13,049 nucleotides of DNA from Rubrobacteraceae bacterium (GCA_030447045.1 JAUJMB010000036.1:1-13049); one strand, 5' to 3'; positions 6,159 through 12,147 are shown, counted from the stretch's first letter. Numbers and translations: made by a program. The notes: generated by a model from the letters alone, not told the origin.

Positions 6159-6956
6159 GTGAAGATCGACTACGAGTTCACGGTTGGCGTACCCGTGGAT
6201 CAGGCCTGGAGCAGGATGCTGGACCTGGAGAAGATAGCCCCTTGCCTGCCGGGGGCCGCCCTCCAGGAGGAGCAGGGGGAAGCCGGCGAGTACGCGGGCA
6301 CCATGAGGGTCGAGATCGGCCCCATAGCCGTGAGCTACAAAGGCACGGTCAAGTTCGAGGAGACGGACGAGGCGGACCACCGCGCCGTCCTCCAGGCCAG
6401 CGGCCGCGAAGCCCGCGGCCAGGGAACCGCCTCGGCCACGATCGTCTCCACCCTGCGCGAAGAGGGCGACGCCACCAGGGTCAACGTCGAGACGGATCTG
6501 ATGCTCACCGGCCGCGTCGCCCAGTTCGGCCGGGGCCTCGCCCAGGACGTGGCGAAGAGGATGCTCGACCAGTTCGCCACCTGCCTGGAGCAGGAGATCT
6601 CGGGCGCCGCCGAACCCGTCCCCGAAAACGTCGCCGCGGACGCCGCCACCGGCGGGAACGCCCCGCCAGCCGCGAACGCCGCCAGGGGCGCATCCGACGG
6701 CACCGCGGAGACCCCCGCGGCCGCCGGCGCAACCGTCGAGGGCGCTATCGTCGCCGGCTCGAGCCCTTCGGAGGCCGCCGCGGCAGCCCCGACCACCCCC
6801 ACGCAGCAACCAACGATCCAGGGGATTCCCCGTCGCGAGCCCCTGGAACTCGATGTCGTGGGCCGGGACGAGATCCCGAACCGGCTCCCCCCCGCACTCG
6901 CCGCCGTCGGCGTCTTGCTCCTCCTCTTCTTCTGGCTCCTCCGCAGAAAGCGCTAG
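6159..6956 (+). CDS. Second CoxG paralogue: SRPBCC domain, long Ala-rich linker, C-terminal tail anchor
   Basis: This 265-residue protein starts at the GTG at 6159 with AAAAGGAGG four bases upstream. Residues 1-148 are an SRPBCC/CoxG domain, about 60% identical by eye to the product at 4744. Shared blocks include PCLPGA, YKGTVK, HRAVL, ARGQGTASATIVSTL, RVNVETD and AQFG. After that the two diverge completely. Here an Ala/Pro/Thr-rich, low-complexity linker of about 95 residues leads to a single hydrophobic segment, LPPALAAVGVLLLLFFWLL (243-261), that ends with RRKR at the C-terminus. It is a tail anchor with a positive-inside end. The other copy has a linker about half as long and a 25-residue tail beyond its membrane segment. 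Family role: membrane coupling of a CODH-type enzyme and quinone handling. The gene is separately transcribed from the cox run, so it may serve another enzyme or reach deeper. Confidence 0.88.
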   Translation: MKIDYEFTVGVPVDQAWSRMLDLEKIAPCLPGAALQEEQGEAGEYAGTMRVEIGPIAVSYKGTVKFEETDEADHRAVLQASGREARGQGTASATIVSTLREEGDATRVNVETDLMLTGRVAQFGRGLAQDVAKRMLDQFATCLEQEISGAAEPVPENVAADAATGGNAPPAANAARGASDGTAETPAAAGATVEGAIVAGSSPSEAAAAAPTTPTQQPTIQGIPRREPLELDVVGRDEIPNRLPPALAAVGVLLLLFFWLLRRKR

Positions 6957-7040
6957 AGCCACCGGGCATCAGACGTCGGCGAGAGCCCGCCGCCGAACGC
7001 GTGGCTAGTGGCGGTTCCTTATCTGCGCAGAATGTTCTGA

Positions 7041-7070
7041 GGCGGGTTCGGAACGTCACCCGAACCCGCC
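7041..7070. terminator. Strong hairpin between convergent coxG2 and DUF4396 genes
   Basis: GGCGGGTTCGG (7041-7051) and CCGAACCCGCC (7060-7070) form a perfect 11-base stem with an 8-base loop. It lies 84 bases after the plus-strand stop and 36 bases beyond the minus-strand stop at 7107. Neither side has a real T-tract, but position and stability suit a bidirectional terminator. Confidence 0.65.
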
Positions 7071-7106
7071 GTGTAGGCGCTCCCCTTTGCTTATGGCTAA
7101 CCGCCC

Positions 7107-7562
7107 TTAATGCTCGTGGTGCTGGTGGACGACGGCGTGACCCTTGCCCCGGGCTATGAGGTAGCGGTTGACCGGGAACGCGACCACGAAGGCGACCGCG
7201 AGGGCGAAGGCGAGGCTGGCCCAGAAGAGCAGGCTCGTGGGCCCCGCCTCCATCGCGCCGGGGATGGCGAGCATTATGAGGTTGTCCACGATCTCCATGA
7301 CGGTGATGGAGAGCGTGTCCGAGGCGAAGGCCAGCGGCAGCACCGCCCCGAGGGCGAGCCCAGACCTCAACAGCGGCAGCATCGTCAGCGAGTAGCCGAA
7401 GAAGAAGGCGAGCGCCACGGCGAGCGCGATGGTGGCGACGTTGCTCCACCCGAGCGCGGTCCCGATCACCATCCCCAGCACCTCCCCGATGGCGCACCCG
7501 GTGAGGCAGTGCGCCGTCGCGCTGAAGGCGACCCTGTTCAGCGAAGCGTCTTTTCCGTGCAT
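7107..7562 (-). CDS. DUF4396 family membrane protein
   Basis: This 151-residue integral membrane protein begins MHGKDASLNRVAFSATAHCLTGCAIGEVLGMVIG, the recognisable start of the DUF4396 family. It has about four or five hydrophobic segments (near 22-37, 41-63, 66-82, 92-106 and 108-130). It ends in a His-rich tail, HAVVHQHHEH. His18, Cys19 and Cys23 near the first segment are candidate metal ligands. The ATG at 7562 has GAGAGGAG about nine bases upstream, and the gene begins only 16 bases after the DUF305 lipoprotein stop, so the two are co-transcribed. The family has no established biochemical function that I can state. The His tail and partner suggest metal handling (inference). Confidence 0.82.
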   Translation of the reverse strand: MHGKDASLNRVAFSATAHCLTGCAIGEVLGMVIGTALGWSNVATIALAVALAFFFGYSLTMLPLLRSGLALGAVLPLAFASDTLSITVMEIVDNLIMLAIPGAMEAGPTSLLFWASLAFALAVAFVVAFPVNRYLIARGKGHAVVHQHHEH

Positions 7563-7578
7563 CTCTCTGGACTCCTCT

Positions 7579-8232
7579 CTACCCTTCCGGGTACCAGTCC
7601 TCGCGCCAGGCCTGCATCTGCGAGATCTCGCGCTCCTGCGCCCCGACGATCCCTTCGGCGAGCTCCCTGATCTGAGGGTTGTCGCTCTTGTCGAGCGCCA
7701 CGTCCGCCATCTCTATGGCCGACCGGTGGTGCGGGATCATGGCCTCTATGAACGCCTTGTCGAAGGGCTCCTCGTCGGCCAGAGCCTGCGGGTCCTCCAT
7801 CATCCCCATGTTCCCCATCTCATCCGGGCCCATCTCCATCGGGATGCGCGAGGTGCCGAACTCCTCCTTTTTTATCTCCTTGAGCTTCTCTATCTCGGCC
7901 TCCTGGGTCGCGACGATGTTCTCCGAGAGTTGCTCTATCTCCTCGTGCTCGGCGTTCTGGAGCGCGACCTCGGCCATCTCCACGGCCCCCCGGTGATGCG
8001 GGACCATCGCGTCGATGAACCGCTCGTCGGAGTACCGGCCGTCCTCCATCAGCATCCCCGAGGCCGTCCCCCCGGAACCGCCTTCCATTTTGGAGTGATC
8101 CATACCGCCCATGCCGGCGTCGTTCTTGTTCTCCGCGCCGCCTCCGCCTCCGCCCGTCCCGCCGCAGGCCGCGACGGTCAGCGCGAATGCCGTCAGCAGC
8201 CCGGCGAGCGCGAGCCTTTTATGGTGCTTCAT
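7579..8232 (-). CDS. Lipoprotein with two DUF305 repeats
   Basis: This 217-residue exported lipoprotein starts at the ATG at 8232, with GAGAGGAA about seven bases upstream. An ATG 12 codons earlier is in frame but would give a charged extension ahead of the signal peptide. The signal is MKHHKRLALAGLLTAFALTVAAC with lipobox VAAC and Cys23 as the lipidated residue. A Gly-rich, Met/His-containing linker follows (GMGGMDHSKMEGG). Two DUF305 modules come next, each with the hallmark DAMVPHHRGAVEMAEVAL (74-91) and EAMIPHHRSAIEMADVAL (163-180). They are joined by a Met-rich stretch (PMEMGPDEMGNMGMMED, 131-147). DUF305 is a ferritin-like four-helix family, and some members (such as cyanobacterial CopM) bind copper in the periplasm. 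The paired PHH motifs and Met-rich spacers fit a Cu(I)-binding or metal-scavenging role. It is the middle gene of a three-gene operon. Confidence 0.88.
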   Translation of the reverse strand: MKHHKRLALAGLLTAFALTVAACGGTGGGGGGAENKNDAGMGGMDHSKMEGGSGGTASGMLMEDGRYSDERFIDAMVPHHRGAVEMAEVALQNAEHEEIEQLSENIVATQEAEIEKLKEIKKEEFGTSRIPMEMGPDEMGNMGMMEDPQALADEEPFDKAFIEAMIPHHRSAIEMADVALDKSDNPQIRELAEGIVGAQEREISQMQAWREDWYPEG

Positions 8233-8286
8233 TCGAGGTTCCTCTCTTCTCGGTGTTCCCTGACCCATCTCCGCGAGACGGGTGGA

Positions 8287-8802
8287 TCAGAGCCGGAACA
8301 CCTGCAGACGGGAGGGCGTCGGCCCGCGCGGCGGGTGCAGCCTCCACACCTCGAGGCCCATCCTGGGCCCCGGGACAGGAAACCTCTCGCCCGCCGGTAC
8401 CCCACCGCCCACCAGCAGCGCCGCGCCGAACAGGAGCAGCATCAAGGTCGCGAAGTAGGCGCCACCCAGGTGCGACCCTTCGGCGTCCCCATCCTGCTCG
8501 GCCTGATGGACGGCGTGCGCCGCGTGGGCGCCCTTCTCCACCGGAGCGTCCACGGGCCACACCCGGTGCGCGTAGCCGAAAGCCCCATGGCAGAAGAGCA
8601 ACGCCGCGACGATCAGGAAGACGGAAAACCTGCCCGGTCCCGGCACCGAAGAGACCCCGCCTACCGGCAGGGACGGCGACCACAACAGGCCCGGCCGGGC
8701 GGGACCCACCCCCCGCAAACACCCCGCGAACCGTCGAATTCCCGAACCAGCCATCTCACTACCCCGAACCCGAGATCTCCACCTGCAGCCCCTTTCTAAC
8801 AT
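8287..8802 (-). CDS. Small two-pass membrane protein of unknown function, His-rich loop
   Basis: This 171-residue ORF (from the ATG at 8802) has two convincing hydrophobic segments, FSVFLIVAALLFCHGAFG (59-76) and GAYFATLMLLLFGAALLVGGG (114-134). Between them is a loop rich in His and Asp/Glu (GAHAAHAVHQAEQDGDAEGSH). I do not recognise the family. The two segments and the placement 54 bases before the DUF305 lipoprotein on the same strand support a real gene in that operon. The start is uncertain. The ATG at 8802 has GGAGG four to five bases upstream. An internal ATG at 8754 would remove 16 Arg-rich residues that look less coding-like, but it has a poorer SD. The His-rich loop could bind metal, matching the neighbours (inference). 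Confidence 0.65.
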   Translation of the reverse strand: MLERGCRWRSRVRGSEMAGSGIRRFAGCLRGVGPARPGLLWSPSLPVGGVSSVPGPGRFSVFLIVAALLFCHGAFGYAHRVWPVDAPVEKGAHAAHAVHQAEQDGDAEGSHLGGAYFATLMLLLFGAALLVGGGVPAGERFPVPGPRMGLEVWRLHPPRGPTPSRLQVFRL

Positions 8803-8862
8803 ACCCCCCTCCCCTATGCAAGGGGAGATTCCTCGGGGAGCGTGGCCGGTTGTTTCTCTGGG

Positions 8863-8891
8863 TTGGGGCGCGGGTGGGGAGGGCGTACACT
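8863..8891 (+). promoter_or_regulatory. Candidate sigma-70-type promoter for the LLM oxidoreductase
   Basis: TTGGGG (8863-8868) and TACACT (8886-8891) are separated by 17 bases, a standard spacing. The predicted start would fall near 8898, giving a leader of about 45 bases that contains the SD at 8928-8936. The hexamers match the consensus only partly (TTGACA / TATAAT), so this is moderate to weak. Confidence 0.4.
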
Positions 8892-8897
8892 GACGAC

Positions 8898-8917
8898 GTG
8901 TTTGCCGGTGTTTGCCG
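8898..8917 (+). repeat. Tandem 10-base direct repeat in the LLM leader
   Basis: GTGTTTGCCG occurs twice in a row (8898-8907 and 8908-8917). It sits at the predicted transcript start of the LLM gene. A ten-base period would place two copies on the same DNA face, which could suit a dimeric regulator; it could also be chance or slippage. Confidence 0.45.
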
Positions 8918-8941
8918 GCGGCGTGGGAAGAGGAGGCAGGG

Positions 8942-9775
8942 TTGCGTTACGGGTTTTTGATCCCGACCGGGGCCCCGCGGGAGGTCGCGGAGCTCGCGCG
9001 CGAGGTCGAGGAGGCGGGTTGGGACGGCGCGTTCTACTGGGATGGCATCGCCATCGGGGAGATGGACACCTACGACCCGTGGGTGGTGATGGCGGCGATG
9101 GCGATGCGCACTGAGAGGGTGCGCCTCGGCGCCATGCTAACGCCGCCGGCCCGTCGGAGGCCCTGGAAGCTCGCCCGCGAGACGATGACCCTGGACCACC
9201 TCTCCGGCGGCAGGCTGGTCCTGCCGGTGGGGCTCGGGGCTATCGACGACGGCGGTTTCTCGAAGGTCGGGGAGCCGACCGACCGCAAGACGCGGGCGCA
9301 GAGGCTGGACGAGAGCCTGGAGATACTCGAGGGGTTGTGGAGCGGCGAGCCCTTCTCGTACAGCGGCGAGCACTACCGGCTGGGGGAGATGGCCTTCAGG
9401 CCGCCGACGGTGCAGAGGCCGCGCGTCCCGATCTGGGTGGTCGGCGCGTGGCCGAGCGAGAGGTCCATGAACCGCGCGCTGCGCTACGACGGCGTGCTGG
9501 CGGCCACGGTGGGTGAGGGTCCTGAACCACCCGGCGTTACGCCGGAGACGATCCGGGAGATAAGGGAGTACGTCCGGGAGCGCGGCAAAGGGGACGACTT
9601 CGACATCGTGTGGGAGGGCCAGACGCCGGGTGAAGATCCCGCGACGGCGGCATCTATCGTGCGCCCCTACGCCGAGGCGGGCGCGACGTGGTGGATCGAG
9701 TCACGCTGGACCCCGCCAAACGCCCCCGAAGACCTCAGCCGCCGCGTAAGGCAGGGACCACCACGGGTCGACTAG
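8942..9775 (+). CDS. LLM-class (luciferase-like) flavin-dependent oxidoreductase
   Basis: This 277-residue protein belongs to the bacterial luciferase-like monooxygenase superfamily (F420- or FMNH2-dependent TIM-barrel enzymes). It begins MRYGFLIPTGAPREVAELAREVEEAGWDGAFYWD. It contains TERVRLGAMLTPPARRRPWKLARETMTLDHLSGGRLVLPVGLG (57-99), the best-known block of the family. LDESLEILEGLWSGEPFSYSGEHYRL (122-147), RPRVPIWVVGAW (159-170) and the closing AGATWWIES (246-254) follow. The start is TTG at 8942, with an excellent SD (AAGAGGAGG, 8928-8936) five bases upstream. A longer in-frame start at 8912 would place the SD inside the gene. It is slightly short for the family, which usually has around 300 or more residues. 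The substrate and cofactor (F420 versus FMN) cannot be told; in actinobacteria F420 is common. It is divergent from the DUF305 operon. Confidence 0.88.
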   Translation: MRYGFLIPTGAPREVAELAREVEEAGWDGAFYWDGIAIGEMDTYDPWVVMAAMAMRTERVRLGAMLTPPARRRPWKLARETMTLDHLSGGRLVLPVGLGAIDDGGFSKVGEPTDRKTRAQRLDESLEILEGLWSGEPFSYSGEHYRLGEMAFRPPTVQRPRVPIWVVGAWPSERSMNRALRYDGVLAATVGEGPEPPGVTPETIREIREYVRERGKGDDFDIVWEGQTPGEDPATAASIVRPYAEAGATWWIESRWTPPNAPEDLSRRVRQGPPRVD

Positions 9776-9966
9776 CCGTTCTGGCCGTTGGGTTCTCATC
9801 TCGTTCGTGTCCCTTATGGTGCCCTGATCCTGCTCGCGGTTCAGGACGGCACGCCGGAGAGCAACCGGGACGGTCCCAACCCGAAGCCCGTCGTGGCATT
9901 GGGCCCCGAACCGAGCAGTGGCTCACGGGAAGCCGCCTCTTGAGGCCGCCACGGGCGGCGTCGATG
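9776..9966. other. Non-coding spacer with inverted-repeat potential
   Basis: No ORF here has convincing family similarity. Visible structure: CTGCTC-GC-GGTTC (starting near 9829) is nearly the reverse complement of GAACCGAGCAG (9907-9917). GGGAC and GTCCC (9868-9872 and 9874-9878) form a small internal palindrome. These nested arms could fold the whole spacer into one extended stem. It lies between two convergent genes, so it could be a 3'-UTR structure or the relic of a small element. I cannot match it to a known RNA class. Confidence 0.35.
9945..9959. terminator. Possible GC-rich terminator hairpin next to the small minus-strand gene
   Basis: GCCGCC (9945-9950), a 3-base loop ACG, and GGCGGC (9954-9959) form a tight six-base stem, seven bases beyond the minus-strand stop at 9967. 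There is no T-tract, and such GC stems are common in this genome, so the call is tentative. Confidence 0.35.
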
Positions 9967-10179
9967 CTATTTCCGGGCGTCTTTGAGGATCCCGAAGATC
10001 TCCTCTATAAGCGCCTCGCGCTTGTCGGGGGGGAGGTCTCTGGGGTGGATGGTCTGTTTGTCCGATTGGAGGTTGCGCAGGCTGGCCTCTTCTGAGAGGT
10101 ACTGGTCGATCAGGCGCACTATGGCGTCCACTTTCTCGCGGGGCAGCCCGTCGCCGCCGCGGGTGAGTCTGCTCCACAT
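9967..10179 (-). CDS. Small charged helical protein of unknown function
   Basis: This 70-residue protein (start ATG at 10179) begins MWSRLTRGGDGLPREKVDAIVRLIDQYLSEEASLRNLQSD and ends PPDKREALIEEIFGILKDARK. It has two amphipathic helices (about 13-38 and 51-68), separated by a Pro-containing loop, with no signal or membrane segment. I do not recognise the family. An upstream in-frame ATG at 10209 is possible, but it lacks an SD and lies 12 bases from a TATAAT element. The ATG at 10179 has AAGGGA eight bases upstream and a leader of normal length. Codon bias and the strong promoter motif support a real gene. It lies downstream of the metallophosphoesterase on the same strand, but it has its own promoter. 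Confidence 0.68.
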   Translation of the reverse strand: MWSRLTRGGDGLPREKVDAIVRLIDQYLSEEASLRNLQSDKQTIHPRDLPPDKREALIEEIFGILKDARK

Positions 10180-10221
10180 GGATGGGGTCCCTTCCGTGAC
10201 GGGTCGCATTTGCTGCGCCGG

Positions 10222-10252
10222 ATTATACCGTCGGGGCCGCCCGTGGGGTCAG
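10222..10252 (-). promoter_or_regulatory. Sigma-70-type promoter for the 70-residue protein gene
   Basis: On the minus strand the perfect -10 TATAAT is at 10227-10222. A -35-like CTGACC lies at 10252-10247, with a 19-base spacer (longer than the usual 17). The -35 overlaps the stop codon of the metallophosphoesterase gene (10249-10251). A perfect TATAAT is conspicuous in DNA this GC-rich. It would give a leader of about 37 bases to the ATG at 10179. Confidence 0.6.
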
Positions 10253-11115
10253 GTGGGGCGGGAGAGGGCGTGGCGGGGGAAGAGCCGGTCCTCCGAAGGG
10301 ACGAAGCCGGCGCCGGCCTTCCAGGAGTGGGCGATGATGCGCAAATTGTTATCGTCGGTCTCGACGAGGTTGAAGGACGAGGCCCGGCCCGGCTTGATGC
10401 GGTTGGAGATGGTACCCGCGGTGGAGATGACGAGGCCGTGGGCGCCCTTCTCTATCGTGTGGACGGCGTCCTGGTGGTCGTGGCCGCAGAGGACGAGCTC
10501 CGTGCCGAGGTCGGAGAAGGCGTGGAGGGCCTGCTCCGTGTTCGCCAGGCCGTGGCGGCCGGAGAGCTCGCCCCGGATGGGGTTGTGGTGGATCATGACT
10601 ATTCGGGCCGCCGCAGGGTCGGCCGCCTCGAAGGCCGCCTTTACCCGCTGGATGTCGGCGTGCTTGACGTGCCCGATCACGCCGAGGTCCCTGAACCTCT
10701 TGGTGAGCGACCCGCGCGAGATGCCGTGCGCCGTGTTGAGGCCCGCTATAACCGCCCCCGGCACCTCCAGCGAGGGGCTCAGGTCGTCGGAGATGTGCCT
10801 GCGGTAGCGCGAGTACTTGAGGTTGTGGGCCTGCTCTCTGAGAAGGCCCACGAAGCCCAGGTTTCTGGCGACGGCTCCGATCCAGCGGATGTCGTGGTTG
10901 CCGGGGATGACGAGGTATGGCGCTATCTCGCCCAAAGAGTCCAGGTACGCCCTGGCCTTCACGAATTCTCCGTTCGTGCATCGCTGCGTAAGGTCGCCCG
11001 AGATGGCGATGGCGTCGGGCCGGACCCCATCCAGAAAGTCCCTCAAGGCGTCGAGCCGTTCGGCGACGGCCGGGCGCCCGAAGTGGAGGTCCGAGACATG
11101 CGCCAAGGTAGTCAC
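10249..11115 (-). CDS. Metallophosphoesterase, class III cyclic-nucleotide-phosphodiesterase type
   Basis: This 288-residue calcineurin-like phosphoesterase has the full set of metal-binding blocks. These are DLHFG (Asp9, His11), GDLTQR (Asp41), PGNHD (71-75, Asn73/His74), IHHNP (175-179) and GHDH (211-214). This arrangement matches CpdA/class III cyclic nucleotide phosphodiesterases, cytoplasmic enzymes using two metal ions (often Fe/Mn), although many relatives hydrolyse other phosphodiesters. The length is normal. The start is GTG at 11115. No SD is evident, but TAGAAT lies eight bases upstream of the start, so a leaderless transcript is possible. It lies 43 bases from the stop of the alpha/beta hydrolase gene on the same strand, so read-through from that gene is also possible. 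The true substrate is not readable. Confidence 0.87.
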   Translation of the reverse strand: MTTLAHVSDLHFGRPAVAERLDALRDFLDGVRPDAIAISGDLTQRCTNGEFVKARAYLDSLGEIAPYLVIPGNHDIRWIGAVARNLGFVGLLREQAHNLKYSRYRRHISDDLSPSLEVPGAVIAGLNTAHGISRGSLTKRFRDLGVIGHVKHADIQRVKAAFEAADPAAARIVMIHHNPIRGELSGRHGLANTEQALHAFSDLGTELVLCGHDHQDAVHTIEKGAHGLVISTAGTISNRIKPGRASSFNLVETDDNNLRIIAHSWKAGAGFVPSEDRLFPRHALSRPT

Positions 11116-11123
11116 GAGACGGA

Positions 11124-11129
11124 ATTCTA
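11124..11129 (-). promoter_or_regulatory. Candidate -10 element giving a near-leaderless metallophosphoesterase mRNA
   Basis: TAGAAT on the minus strand, eight bases from the GTG at 11115. The usual six- to eight-base distance from -10 to transcription start would place the start at or next to the initiation codon. Absence of an SD supports this. No clear -35 is seen, and confidence is limited. Confidence 0.38.
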
Positions 11130-11158
11130 CCCGAACGAACCGGAGGGGAAAACCCGCG

Positions 11159-11977
11159 TCATCCCGCGGCCGCCGGGGTCCGCGCGCCTTCCAGAAACTC
11201 CGTGAGCGCCTCGTTGAACCCTTGAGGATCTTCGAGGTTCGAGAGGTGGCCGACGTTCGGCAGGGTGACGTGGCGGGCGTCCGGTATTTTGGCGGCCATC
11301 TCGCCCATGACCTCGGGCGAGGAGATGGTGTCCTCCGCGCCGCCCACGATGAGGGTCGGGACGTTTATCTGCCCCAGGGTCGCGGTCGAGTCCGGGCGCT
11401 CGCGCATGGCGCCTAGAGCCGCGACGGCGCCATCCGGCGTGTTCTCCAGGATGATCGAGCGCACCTTCTCGACGAGGCTCTCGTTCTCGGCGCGGGTCTG
11501 GGGGGAGAGCAGGCGCTCCATCTGCAATTCGACGAGGACCCCGATGCCCTCCTGCGCCACCCTGAGGGCCATCTCCTTGCGGGTCTCTCGCGCCTCCTCG
11601 GTATCCGCGTCAGGGCGCGTGTTCGCGAGCACCAGGCCCGAGACCCTCTCAGGGAGAGACCTCAGGCACTCGAACGCCACGTACCCGCCCATCGAGACGC
11701 CCCCGAGCACGACCCGCGGTACCTCCAGCCTGTCCAGGAGCGCCCTCACGCAGCCCGCGTAGTAGCCGACGTCCGGCTGGGCCGGCGTGCGCGGCGACCG
11801 CCCGAAGCCGGGGAGGTCCGGCGCGATGACGCGGCGCGTGGCCGATAGGGCCTCCATCTGCGGCTCGAACATCTTGCCGTTGAGCGGGAAGGCGTGGAGC
11901 AGTAGCAGAGGATCGGCGTCCCCCCCGCCTAGATCCCTGTACCACATCGCAACACCGGTGTTCCTGCTCTCCGCCAC
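11159..11977 (-). CDS. Alpha/beta hydrolase
   Basis: This 272-residue alpha/beta-fold hydrolase has the nucleophile elbow GVSMGG (93-98, Ser95), the acid Asp216 in VGGAEDTIS and the catalytic His244 in LPNVGHLSNLE. The oxyanion-hole region is LLLLHAFPLNG (24-34), followed by VIAPDLPGFGRSP (50-62). These place it near the 3-oxoadipate enol-lactonase / PcaD-like and haloperoxidase-like relatives, but the substrate is undetermined. The start is the GTG at 11977, with an excellent SD (AAAGGAG, five bases upstream). The C-terminal residues after about 262 are a short Ala/Pro tail. The gene is followed 43 bases later by the metallophosphoesterase on the same strand and may form a loose unit with it. 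Confidence 0.86.
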   Translation of the reverse strand: MAESRNTGVAMWYRDLGGGDADPLLLLHAFPLNGKMFEPQMEALSATRRVIAPDLPGFGRSPRTPAQPDVGYYAGCVRALLDRLEVPRVVLGGVSMGGYVAFECLRSLPERVSGLVLANTRPDADTEEARETRKEMALRVAQEGIGVLVELQMERLLSPQTRAENESLVEKVRSIILENTPDGAVAALGAMRERPDSTATLGQINVPTLIVGGAEDTISSPEVMGEMAAKIPDARHVTLPNVGHLSNLEDPQGFNEALTEFLEGARTPAAAG

Positions 11978-12037
11978 TTATTCTCCTTTGTTCGAGGCCT
12001 CGGGTGTCAGGCATCAGCCGTCAACTCTTCGGTCTTA

Positions 12038-12064
12038 CGGTGGTCGTCCCCACGAGAACCACCG
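12038..12064. repeat. Short hairpin in the repeat-flanked spacer
   Basis: CGGTGGT (12038-12044) pairs with ACCACCG (12058-12064) around a 13-base loop. It sits inside the repeat-bounded spacer. It could be a terminator for the minus-strand MocR gene, which ends at 12148, but there is no T-tract and the distance is long. Confidence 0.4.
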
Positions 12065-12075
12065 CCAATGGTAGC

Positions 12076-12097
12076 GTTTTCGTCCGGAGGTTTTCGT
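12076..12097. repeat. Direct repeat GTTTTCGT, two copies
   Basis: GTTTTCGT occurs at 12076-12083 and 12090-12097, 14 bases apart start to start. It is AT-rich against the local background. It could be a protein site or part of the repeat element; no function is inferred. Confidence 0.4.
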
Positions 12098-12114
12098 GGT
12101 TACGTTCCCCGATG

Positions 12115-12142
12115 CCTGAAGCCTGACACCTGAAACCTGTTC
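12115..12142 (+). repeat. Four-unit heptad repeat CCTGAnn
   Basis: The consecutive heptads are CCTGAAG, CCTGACA, CCTGAAA and CCTGTTC. The period is exactly seven and the first four or five bases of each unit are constant. It lies just outside the 3' end of the minus-strand MocR gene. Degenerate units of the same type are found on the opposite strand at about 11995-12022. Confidence 0.7.
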
Positions 12143-12147
12143 GATGC

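Larger units (their letters stand above)
12003..12130. repeat. Inverted repeat pair with heptad CCTGAnn arrays
   Basis: GGTGTCAGGC (12003-12012) and GCCTGACACC (12121-12130) are perfect 10-base inverted arms, 108 bases apart. Each arm extends into related CCTGA/TCAGG heptads on opposite strands. The interval between them holds no gene. The whole looks like a small palindromic or MITE-like repeat, but target-site duplications are not evident by eye. Confidence 0.55.

Noticed and set aside
7429..8799. A 456-codon plus-strand frame opposite the DUF305 operon
   Set aside because: It is antisense to the lipoprotein with signal peptide and two DUF305 motifs; its His/Arg/Pro-rich translation is an artefact of the antisense strand.
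9735..9926. A 63-codon minus-strand frame in the LLM 3' spacer
   Set aside because: It overlaps the end of the LLM gene, is Arg/Pro-rich, has no SD that I can see and no recognisable domain.
9829..9960. Cobalamin riboswitch or tRNA in the LLM 3' spacer
   Set aside because: A GCCACTG-like word appears on the minus strand, but the other conserved cobalamin-box elements are missing and the position is downstream of, not before, a gene. No tRNA cloverleaf could be assembled.
12115..12142. CRISPR-like array
   Set aside because: The units are seven bases long with no spacers, and no cas genes are present.
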